The notes beneath the pieces are model-generated. The model worked only from the letters and a program-made list of their open reading frames with translations, made no database searches and was not told the origin of the DNA. Shown here in pieces: positions 27,884 to 36,072 of a stretch of 64,000 nt of DNA; positions within the stretch are counted from its first letter, which is position 1, and every line of letters starts with the position of its first letter. A program made the position numbers and the translations under genes. Source of the DNA: Micromonospora pisi (GTDB taxonomy: Bacteria > Actinomycetota > Actinomycetes > Mycobacteriales > Micromonosporaceae); the NCBI RefSeq assembly GCF_003633685.1, contig NZ_RBKT01000001.1:5952001-6016000 (forward strand). Direction: 5' to 3'.

Positions 27884-29140
27884 ATGCCACTTCTGCCAGA
27901 ACCCGGACCGGCCCGGATCCTCGCCATCTCCACCCTGGTGCAGACCGTCGGACGGGGCATCTGGTTGACCGCGAGCGCGCTCTTCCTCACCCGGTCGGTG
28001 GGGCTCAGCGTGACCCAGGTCGGTCTCGGCCTCACTGTGACCGCGCTGGTCAGCCTGATCGCCAGCGCGCCCATGGGCTACCTGGCCGACCGGTACGGCC
28101 CGCGCGGTGTCCAGCTGCTCGGCCTGCTCGCATCGGCCGGGTTCACCGGGGCGCTGATCGCGGTCCACTCGTTCCCGCAGTTCCTCGCGGTCGGTATCGC
28201 CACCGCACTGAGCGACGCCGCGTTCCGTGGCGCACGCGGCGCCATGATCGCCGGGGCGGTGCCGCCGGACCAGCGGGTGCGTACCCGGGCGTACCTGCGG
28301 GCCACCACCAACGTCGGCATCTCGATCGGCACGGTGCTGGGCGGTGTCGGTCTCGCCGCCGACACCCGGGCCGCGTACGTGACCCTGATCTGCGTCAACG
28401 CGGGCAGCCTGGCCGTCGCCGCCCTGGTCCTGATCCCGCTGGCGCCGATCCCGGTCGTGGCCGGACCCGGACACGGGCCACGCCTGATCGCGCTGCGCGA
28501 CCGGCCGTTCCTCGCCTTCACCGTGCTGGATGGGCTGATGTCCATGCACTTCGGCCTGCTCAACATCGCGCTGCCGCTCTGGATCGCCCAACACACCGAC
28601 GCACCACGCTGGCTCATCTCGGTGCTGCTGCTGGTGAACACCACGGTCATCGTGCTGTTCCAGGTACGCGCCTCACGCGGCACCGAACAGCTCACCGGAG
28701 CCGCCCGGGCCGCCCGTCGGGCCGGACTCGCCATCGGTGGCGCCTGCCTGCTCTACGCGGCCAGCGGCGGCGTACCGACCCCGGTGGCGGTCGGGTTGCT
28801 GGTGGCCGGCGCGCTGGTCCACGTGGTCGGCGAACTCTGGCACTCCGCCGCCGGCTGGGGCATCTCCTTCGGGCTGGCGCCGGCGCACGCCCAGGGGCAG
28901 TACCAGGGCGCCTACGGGATGGGTATGCAACTCGGCAGCATGCTGGCGCCGGTGCTGGTGACCAGCCTCGCGGTGGGCTGGGGCGCCCCGGGCTGGTTGG
29001 TGCTCGCCGTACTCTTCGCGCTGCTCGGCGCGGCGCAGCCACCGGTGGTCCGCTGGGCCGCCCGAACCCGCCCACTCACCCCCACCCCGCCCACTCCCGC
29101 CACCGCCTCGCGCTCCACCGCCACCCCGTCCGCCGGTTAG
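27884..29140 (+). CDS. MFS transporter
   Basis: 418 residues, twelve hydrophobic segments. The loop between helices 2 and 3 reads GYLADRYGPRGVQ, the MFS motif-A variant. The C-terminus is a Pro/Thr-rich tail. Probably a proton-driven drug or metabolite exporter. ATG 27884 has AGGTGAAGG directly upstream; the in-frame GTG at 27875 overlaps that site. Expression is likely repressed through the inverted repeat at 27853-27872 and possibly the PadR site. The stop TAG is the first bases of a palindromic terminator element. Confidence 0.92.
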   Translation: MPLLPEPGPARILAISTLVQTVGRGIWLTASALFLTRSVGLSVTQVGLGLTVTALVSLIASAPMGYLADRYGPRGVQLLGLLASAGFTGALIAVHSFPQFLAVGIATALSDAAFRGARGAMIAGAVPPDQRVRTRAYLRATTNVGISIGTVLGGVGLAADTRAAYVTLICVNAGSLAVAALVLIPLAPIPVVAGPGHGPRLIALRDRPFLAFTVLDGLMSMHFGLLNIALPLWIAQHTDAPRWLISVLLLVNTTVIVLFQVRASRGTEQLTGAARAARRAGLAIGGACLLYAASGGVPTPVAVGLLVAGALVHVVGELWHSAAGWGISFGLAPAHAQGQYQGAYGMGMQLGSMLAPVLVTSLAVGWGAPGWLVLAVLFALLGAAQPPVVRWAARTRPLTPTPPTPATASRSTATPSAG

Positions 29141-29186
29141 GAAGGGCCCCTTCCTCTACCAAATGCGATAACAGGGGGCCCTTCCT
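29139..29186. repeat. Palindromic intergenic element, copy 1 (terminator-like)
   Basis: Perfect 12-bp arms (29139-29150 and 29175-29186) around a 24-nt loop. The sequence, including loop bases CCTCTAC..AAT.CGATAAC, is shared with 33859-33904. It begins inside the MFS stop codon. Likely a transcription terminator that has been copied around the genome. Confidence 0.8.
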
Positions 29187-29249
29187 TCTCCCGGGGCGGG
29201 GGTGGACGTCGCCCGGCGCTGTTGGTCGCTCGTCTGGCACGCTGGTGGT

Positions 29250-30089
29250 GTGCTGATGGTTCCGGTGCGGCAACTCGGCGAAGCAGAGCGGGGCGAGGTC
29301 GAACGATTGCTCGACCTCGAGCCGTACGCGGCCGCCCAGGTGGCCGAGCGGATCGCTGCCCATGGTCTCTCCTGGTGGCGGGCGGACGGGCGGGTCTACG
29401 GCTACGGGGCCGAGCGCGACATCGAGTCGCTCTGCTGGGTCGGCGGCCAGCTCACTCCCGTACGCGCCACCGCATCGGCGATCACGGCCTTCGCTGAGCT
29501 GCTCGCCGCCGAGGACCGGTTCTGCTCCTCTATCGTCGGGCGGGCCGACGAGGTGCTCGGCCTCTGGGACCAGCTCTCCGCGCACTGGGGACCGGCCCGG
29601 GACGTACGCCCGAACCAGCCGTTGCTGGCGACCGGGGCGACCCCGGCCATCGCGCCCGACCCGCACGTGCGTCCGGTCCGGCCGGGCGAGGTGGACCTGC
29701 TCTTTCCGGCGGCGGTGGCGATGTACACCGAGGAAGTGGGCGTCTCGCCGCTGGCGGAGGATGGCGGTCGCAGCTACCGGCGCCGGGTGGCCGACCTGGT
29801 CCGGTCGCGGCGGGCGTACGCCCGCGTCGTCGACGGTCAGGTGGTCTTCAAGGCCGAACTCGCGGTCGTGACCCGGCGTACCGCGCAGATCCAGGGCGTC
29901 TGGGTGGCGCCCGCCTGGCGCGGGCGGGGGATCGCCGCCGCGGCCATGGCCGCTGTGGTCTCGGACGCGCTGACCCGGGTCGCCCCGACCGTCAGCCTGT
30001 ACGTCAACGACTACAACGTGCCGGCCCGCCGGGTGTACGAGCGCTGCGGCTTCCGTCCGGTCGGTACCTTCGCCACCATCCTGTTCTGA
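29250..30089 (+). CDS. DUF4081-domain GNAT family N-acetyltransferase
   Basis: 279 residues. The N-terminal DUF4081 domain (YAAAQVAERIAAHGLSWW) is followed by a GNAT domain with WVAPAWRGRGIAAAAMAAVV (acetyl-CoA loop RGRGIA) and LYVNDYNVPARRVYERCGF. This pairing is the Rv2867c-type protein found beside ispG in mycobacteria, and the same order holds here with a PadR-MFS insertion between. No Shine-Dalgarno is seen before GTG 29250; CACGCT 6 nt upstream may be a leaderless -10 box, and ATG 29256 is an alternative. The last codons are part of an 18-bp tandem repeat. Substrate unknown. Confidence 0.9.
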   Translation: MLMVPVRQLGEAERGEVERLLDLEPYAAAQVAERIAAHGLSWWRADGRVYGYGAERDIESLCWVGGQLTPVRATASAITAFAELLAAEDRFCSSIVGRADEVLGLWDQLSAHWGPARDVRPNQPLLATGATPAIAPDPHVRPVRPGEVDLLFPAAVAMYTEEVGVSPLAEDGGRSYRRRVADLVRSRRAYARVVDGQVVFKAELAVVTRRTAQIQGVWVAPAWRGRGIAAAAMAAVVSDALTRVAPTVSLYVNDYNVPARRVYERCGFRPVGTFATILF

Positions 30090-30133
30090 GCCGTCGTCCT
30101 GTTCTGGGCCGTTGCCCTGTTCTGAGCGACCGT
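30080..30133. repeat. Three 18-bp tandem repeats across the stop codon of the GNAT gene
   Basis: Units 30080-30097, 30098-30115 and 30116-30133, each beginning CCTGTTCTG followed by (A/G)GC. The gene's TGA stop (30087-30089) lies in unit one. Identity falls in the second half of unit three. Confidence 0.85.
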
Positions 30134-30332
30134 CCGGGTCCGGCCACCATTGCGGTCCCGGCCGCGTACGGGGCCGGCTCGGTCGTTCACGTGCCGATCC
30201 CGTTCGCCATCGGCTGATGCTGGCAAAGCAGCTCCAAAGACTGCTTACTTCCGCCAAGCTGACAAGCAGGGCAAATGTGAATCCGCTGCCACGGTGGTGG
30301 GTCGGCGGGGTCGGCTAGGCCAGGAGGTAGAC

Positions 30333-31460
30333 GTGTCAACGAGACTTCGTGCCGCCGTGCGCGTGACCAGCGCGCTGCTCGTGGCCGGGCTCGCCGTCGC
30401 CGGCTGCGGCGGCGGCGACGACAAGGACGGCGGGAGCGGCACCGCGACCGGCAACGCGAACGTCAACGACGGCTTCAAAATCGGCCTGCTGCTGCCCGAG
30501 TCGAAGACCACCCGGTACGAGACCTTCGACCGGCCGCTGATCCAGGCCAAGCTCGGCGAACTCTGCCCCAAGTGCCAGGTGCTCTACCAGAACGCCGACC
30601 AGGATCCGGCCAAGCAGCAGTCACAGGCCGAGGCGATGCTGACCCAGGGCATCAAGGTGATGATCCTCGACCCGGTCGACGCCAAGGCGGCCGGCGCGAT
30701 CGTGAACAACGCCCAGGCGCAGAAGGTGCCGGTGGTGTCGTACGACCGGCTCGCCTCCGGGCCGGTCAGCTTCTACGTCTCCTTCGACAACCGCCGGGTC
30801 GGGATGGTGCAGGGGCAGGCGCTGCTGGACCAGTTGAGTGCGAACGGGCAGGACCCGAAACGCGGCGACATCGTCATGATCAACGGTTCGCCGACCGACC
30901 CGAACGCCGCCGACTTCAAGGCCGGGGCCCATTCCGTACTGGACGGAAAGGTCAACATCGGCAACGAGTTCGACACCCCGGACTGGTCCCCGGACCGGGC
31001 TCAGCAGGAGATGGACCAGGCGATCACCGCGATCGGACGGGACCGGGTGATCGGGGTCTACGCGGCGAACGACGGCATGGCCGGTGGTGCCATCGCCTCC
31101 ATGAAGGGTGCCGGATTCGGTACGCCGTTGCCGCCGGTCACCGGACAGGACGCGGAACTCGCCGGGGTCCAGCGAATCGTCTCCGGTGACCAGTTCATGA
31201 CCGTGTTCAAGTCGATCAAACCCGAGGCGGACGTCGCCGGCCAGATGGCGATCGACGCGGCGACCGGGAAGGACTTCACCGCCCAGTCGACCACCATGCG
31301 CAACAACGGGACCAAGGACGTCGCCTCGGTGCTGCTGGAACCGGTTGCGGTGACCAAGAGCAACATCAAGGACACGGTGATCAAGGACGGGTTCTACACC
31401 GCGGCGCAGATCTGCACCGGCGCGTTCGCCCAGCCCTGCGCGGCCGCCGGAATCTCCTGA
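30333..31460 (+). CDS. Sugar ABC transporter substrate-binding lipoprotein (xylose-type)
   Basis: 375 residues. Lipoprotein signal peptide with lipobox LAVAGC (Cys25), then a Gly/Asp-rich linker and a periplasmic-binding-protein type 1 fold (IGLLLPESKTTRYE, MILDPVDAKAAG, VSYDRLASG, YVSFDNRRVG). The YDRL and SFDN marks are those of xylose-binding XylF. The cysteine pair CPKC near residue 75 is not typical of XylF. GTG 30333 has a perfect AGGAGGT (30322-30328). The 200 bp upstream contain AAGCAG/CTGCTT inverted arms (30226-30231/30241-30246), a possible operator. First gene of a three-gene transporter operon. Confidence 0.92.
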   Translation: MSTRLRAAVRVTSALLVAGLAVAGCGGGDDKDGGSGTATGNANVNDGFKIGLLLPESKTTRYETFDRPLIQAKLGELCPKCQVLYQNADQDPAKQQSQAEAMLTQGIKVMILDPVDAKAAGAIVNNAQAQKVPVVSYDRLASGPVSFYVSFDNRRVGMVQGQALLDQLSANGQDPKRGDIVMINGSPTDPNAADFKAGAHSVLDGKVNIGNEFDTPDWSPDRAQQEMDQAITAIGRDRVIGVYAANDGMAGGAIASMKGAGFGTPLPPVTGQDAELAGVQRIVSGDQFMTVFKSIKPEADVAGQMAIDAATGKDFTAQSTTMRNNGTKDVASVLLEPVAVTKSNIKDTVIKDGFYTAAQICTGAFAQPCAAAGIS

Positions 31461-31589
31461 CCGGCCGGGCGGCCAGCATGATCGTCCGGGATCACCTCGT
31501 GATCGCCGCCGGGCGGTCGCCGGTGCCGGGTCGCCGGATCGCCACGGACAACTCCTGATTTTCGCAGGCGTCTCCTGATCTGAAACGGG

Positions 31590-32576
31590 GTGAGGGCGGT
31601 GGCCGACACACCGGTGCTCGCCATGTCGGGCATCTCCAAGCGGTTCGGCGCGGTGGAAGCGCTCGCCGACGTCGGGCTCGATGTCTACCCCGGCGAGGTG
31701 GTCGCGCTGGTCGGCGACAACGGCGCCGGTAAGTCGACGCTGATCAAGGTGATCGCTGGCGTCAATCCCGCCGACAGCGGGGAGATTCGCTGGCAGGGCA
31801 GGCCGGTGCAGATCACCAAGCCGGCCGACGCCACCGGGCTCGGCATCGCCACCGTCTACCAGGACCTCGCCCTCTGCGACAACCTCGACGTCGTGGCCAA
31901 CCTGTACCTCGGCCGCGAACTGACCCGGAGCCTGGTGATCGACGAGATTGCGATGGAACGGCGGGCCAGGGAACTGCTGGTCAGCCTCTCGGTGAAGATC
32001 CCCTCCGTGCGGCTGCCGGCCGCCGGGCTCTCCGGTGGTCAGCGGCAGTCCGTCGCCATCGCCCGCTCGCTGCTCGGCGACCCGAAGCTGGTGCTGCTCG
32101 ACGAGCCCACGGCCGCGCTCGGGGTGGCCCAGACCGCCGAGGTGCTGGACCTGATCGAACGGCTCAAGCAACGGGGTCTCGGCGTACTCCTGATCAGCCA
32201 CAACCTGGCCGACGTCAAGGCGGTCGCGGACCGGGTGGTGGTGCTGCGGCTCGGTCGCAACGCCGGGATCTTCGACCAGCGGCGGACCAGCCAGGAGGAG
32301 ATCGTCCAGGCCATCACCGGTGCGCTCGACAACGCGGTGACCCGGCGCCGGGCCCGCTCGGCGGCGACCGGCGGCGGTGGGCTGGCCGGCGCGCCGGAAC
32401 CCGGCGCCACGGCGACCGGCGCCACCGAGCCCGGCTCGACTCCGGCTGGTTCCACCGGGCCCGGCTCGCCCGCGTCTGGTTCCGGGCCGGGTGGCACGGG
32501 CGGGCCGGCTGGCACGGGCGGGCCGGCTGGCACGGACGGCGGGGCCGACTCCCCCAAACCGGAGGAGCGGACGTGA
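31590..32576 (+). CDS. Sugar ABC transporter ATP-binding protein (single ABC domain)
   Basis: 328 residues. Walker A GDNGAGKST, signature LSGGQRQSVAIARS, Walker B LVLLDEPTAALG, switch LLISHN: all intact. Unlike XylG/RbsA, which have two fused ABC domains (about 500 residues), this has one, as in FrcA-type proteins, so it probably works as a homodimer. The last 60 residues are a Gly/Ala/Pro/Thr low-complexity tail with repeated GTGGPA. GTG 31590 or GTG 31599 may be the start. A 6-bp hairpin (31490-31495/31499-31504) lies in the 129-bp gap after the binding-protein gene and may set different expression levels. Confidence 0.92.
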   Translation: MRAVADTPVLAMSGISKRFGAVEALADVGLDVYPGEVVALVGDNGAGKSTLIKVIAGVNPADSGEIRWQGRPVQITKPADATGLGIATVYQDLALCDNLDVVANLYLGRELTRSLVIDEIAMERRARELLVSLSVKIPSVRLPAAGLSGGQRQSVAIARSLLGDPKLVLLDEPTAALGVAQTAEVLDLIERLKQRGLGVLLISHNLADVKAVADRVVVLRLGRNAGIFDQRRTSQEEIVQAITGALDNAVTRRRARSAATGGGGLAGAPEPGATATGATEPGSTPAGSTGPGSPASGSGPGGTGGPAGTGGPAGTDGGADSPKPEERT

Positions 32577-32595
32577 CACGGCGGGAGGTCTCGGC

Positions 32596-33840
32596 ATGAG
32601 TACGGCGACCACGAGCCCGGAGCCGCCCGCTGGGGACGGCCTCCAACACCCGGCCGACCAGGGGGCGTCCGGACCGCTGGACGTGATCCGGCGCCGGTTG
32701 CGCGGTGGCGAACTCGGTGCCTGGCCGGTGGTGATCGGCCTGATCGTCATCTGGGCGGTCTTCCAGTCGCTCAACGACGCCTTCCTCAGCCCGCAGAACC
32801 TGTCCAACCTCGCGTTGCAGATCGCCGCCACCGGCACGATCAGCGTCGGTATCGTGCTGGTCCTGCTGCTCGGCGAGATCGACCTGTCGGTCGGCTCGGT
32901 GGCCGGCGTGGCCGCCGCGCTGCTGGCCGTACTGAGTGTGCGCAACAGTTGGGGCGATGTGGCGGCGATCATCGTCGCCGTACTGTTCGGCATCCTGATC
33001 GGCATCTTCCAGGGCAGCATCTTCGCCCGGCTCGGCGTACCGGCGTTCATCGTCACCCTGGCCGGAAACATCGGCTGGCAGGGTTTGCAGCTCTACCTGC
33101 TCAGCCCGGAGGGGACGATCAACCTTCCGTACACGGGTCTGATCGGCGGACTGACCCACACCAACCTGGACGAGATCTCGGGCTGGGTGATCGGCGCGGT
33201 CGCGGTGACCGTCTACGCCGCGGCGGTGCTGGTGGACACCCGGCGCCGGATCAAGGCCGGACTCCCGACCCGGGGTGTGCTGGCCTCGCTGCTGCGGGTG
33301 CTCGGGCTGGCGGTGCTGATCTTCGCCGCGGTCGGCGTACTCAATGCCTGGCAGGGCGTACCCGTGGCGTTGTTGATCTTCGTTGGTCTGGTGATCCTGG
33401 TCGACCTGGTGCTCCGCCGGACCCGGTACGGCCGGAGCATCTTCGCCGTCGGCGGCAACGTCGAGGCGGCGCGCCGGGCCGGCATCAACGTCTCGCTGAT
33501 CCGGATCTCGGTCTTCGCCCTCTCCTCCGCCTTCGCCGCTTTCGGCGGAGTGCTGACCGCCTCGCGCGGGTTCTCCGCCGGCCAGTCCACCGGGGCCGCC
33601 GACACCCTGCTCATCGCGATCGCCGCCGCCGTCATCGGCGGGGTGAGCCTCTTCGGGGGCCGGGGCTCGACCTACGGCGCGCTGCTCGGCAGCCTGGTGC
33701 TCGGGTCGATCACCTCGGGCATGTTCCTGCTCCAGCTCAACTCGTCGGTACGTTTCATGATCACTGCCGGGGTGCTGCTGGCCGCGGTCATCCTCGACTC
33801 CCTCTCCCGCCGGGGTCGCCGGACCACCGGCCGAGGCTGA
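32596..33840 (+). CDS. Sugar ABC transporter permease (XylH/RbsC family)
   Basis: 414 residues. A 55-residue cytoplasmic start is followed by about ten to twelve hydrophobic helices. Family blocks: ALQIAATGTISVGIVLVLL, GEIDLSVGSVAG and GGVSLFGGRGSTYGALLG, the last being the EAA-like coupling region of the branched-chain/sugar permease family. ATG 32596 has GGGAGGTC upstream. It follows the ATPase by 19 bp. With its neighbours it forms a complete importer, most like the D-xylose system; no xylose isomerase, kinase or regulator is in the window. Confidence 0.93.
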   Translation: MSTATTSPEPPAGDGLQHPADQGASGPLDVIRRRLRGGELGAWPVVIGLIVIWAVFQSLNDAFLSPQNLSNLALQIAATGTISVGIVLVLLLGEIDLSVGSVAGVAAALLAVLSVRNSWGDVAAIIVAVLFGILIGIFQGSIFARLGVPAFIVTLAGNIGWQGLQLYLLSPEGTINLPYTGLIGGLTHTNLDEISGWVIGAVAVTVYAAAVLVDTRRRIKAGLPTRGVLASLLRVLGLAVLIFAAVGVLNAWQGVPVALLIFVGLVILVDLVLRRTRYGRSIFAVGGNVEAARRAGINVSLIRISVFALSSAFAAFGGVLTASRGFSAGQSTGAADTLLIAIAAAVIGGVSLFGGRGSTYGALLGSLVLGSITSGMFLLQLNSSVRFMITAGVLLAAVILDSLSRRGRRTTGRG

Positions 33841-33858
33841 GCACCGCCGAAGGTGTTT

Positions 33859-33904
33859 GGAAGGGCCCCTTCCTCTACGGAATCCGATAACAAGGGGCCC
33901 TTCC
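33859..33904. repeat. Palindromic intergenic element, copy 2 (terminator-like)
   Basis: Perfect 13-bp arms (33859-33871 and 33892-33904), 20-nt loop, closely similar in arms and loop to 29139-29186. It lies 18 nt after the permease stop and directly abuts the stop of the converging DUF998 gene. Likely a bidirectional terminator. Confidence 0.8.
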
Positions 33905-34540
33905 TTACCTCCCGGAGGGGGGTGGTGGCGGGGGTGGGGCGGCGCTGCTGGAACTGGCCGCCAGCGTGCTGGTGATCAACCAGAGCGCGATCACCCCGAG
34001 CAGCGCCCGCTCGACCACCCCGACCAGTGTCGACCGGCCGACAGTCAGCATCGCCACCCCGATCGTCGCGGAGAGCGGGAGAGCCAGCGCCACCCCGACC
34101 AGGCCGAGTCGGCGCAGCAGCGGTGACACCTCGGCGGACCAGGCCACCATCAGCATGGCGAAGACCACGCACGCGACCGCCGCGATGCTGGCGCTGCCGT
34201 GCACCAGGCCGGCGGCGGTGGTCGGTTCGAACGGCGGGAGCGGACAACCGGCGCTGCACGGGACCGAGGCGGACAGGCCCGTACCGGCGGCGCCCGCGGC
34301 GAGCAGCCCGGCCGCCGGACGCAGCACCTGGACCAGTGCGGTGGCGAAGAGGAGCAGGGCGACGGCCACCCCGAGAACCCCGAGCCGGTACGCGGTGACG
34401 TACCCGCTGGCGCCCACGCCGGCCTCGCTGACGTACCCGGTCAGGGCGGAGGTGGGGCCGACGACGACGGCGAGGGTCACGGTGACCGTGCCCGCCAGCA
34501 CGCAGGCCGCGGCGCCGCGCGCGACCATGGTCCGGCGCAT
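33905..34540 (-). CDS. DUF998 family membrane protein
   Basis: 211 residues, six hydrophobic segments with short loops; a conserved-type extracytoplasmic loop PCSAGCPLPP carries two cysteines. The C-terminus is a Ser/Ala then Pro-rich tail (seven Pro in a row). DUF998 proteins are polytopic membrane proteins of unknown function. ATG 34540 lies 71 bp from the divergent thiolase start. The end of the gene touches the palindromic element. Confidence 0.8.
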   Translation of the reverse strand: MRRTMVARGAAACVLAGTVTVTLAVVVGPTSALTGYVSEAGVGASGYVTAYRLGVLGVAVALLLFATALVQVLRPAAGLLAAGAAGTGLSASVPCSAGCPLPPFEPTTAAGLVHGSASIAAVACVVFAMLMVAWSAEVSPLLRRLGLVGVALALPLSATIGVAMLTVGRSTLVGVVERALLGVIALWLITSTLAASSSSAAPPPPPPPSGR

Positions 34541-34610
34541 GGGAACAAACTATCCCCGGCGTCCCGGCCGCCGCCGGTGAGCCCGACAGTGGATCGTTAT
34601 GCTGCCCGGC

Positions 34611-35810
<1,200 letters not shown>

Positions 35811-35831
<21 letters not shown>

Positions 35832-35872
35832 GCGTCGCGGTGGACCGGCACCGAAGGGCTGAGCGTACGGAC
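35811..35872. repeat. Imperfect ~31-bp tandem duplication across the thiolase stop codon
   Basis: Two copies starting near 35811 and 35842-35843, sharing GACC.GC.ACC.AAGGG.CTGAGCGT with a few substitutions and two one-base gaps. The thiolase TGA (35829-35831) is in copy one; the same TGA recurs in copy two. Confidence 0.65.
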
Positions 35873-35962
35873 TTTTGGTGGGGCCACGGGCGGCCCGTCC
35901 ACGCGTATGCTCGATGGCTCCACGGGCCGGTCGGGGACCGGCGGAACGAGCTGAGGCGGACC

Positions 35963-36070
35963 ATGCAACTGCCTGACGAACTTCGCCCGGAGGTAGATCC
36001 GTCCACTGGGGACGCCGAGCCGGCGCTTGCCGGCGACCGGGTGGACCACCCGGAACAGCTCGGCGGGTAG
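35963..36070 (+). CDS. Possible 35-residue ORF upstream of GGDEF-EAL gene
   Basis: ATG 35963, with GAGGCGG 9 nt before it, opens a 35-codon frame rich in Asp, Glu and Pro that ends at TAG 36068-36070, only 2 nt before the GTG of the c-di-GMP gene. Start, ribosome site and tight spacing suggest a small protein or a translational-coupling leader peptide. No homolog is recognised. The remaining gap 35873-35962 holds nothing I can identify. Confidence 0.4.
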   Translation: MQLPDELRPEVDPSTGDAEPALAGDRVDHPEQLGG

Positions 36071-36072
36071 CG

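Noticed and set aside
30134-30332. tRNA or small RNA gene upstream of the sugar-binding protein
   Set aside because: No cloverleaf or strong hairpin; only a weak AAGCAG/CTGCTT inverted pair.
29141-33904. Transposon or genomic island bounded by the two palindromic elements
   Set aside because: No transposase, target duplication or composition change; both copies behave like terminators at gene ends.
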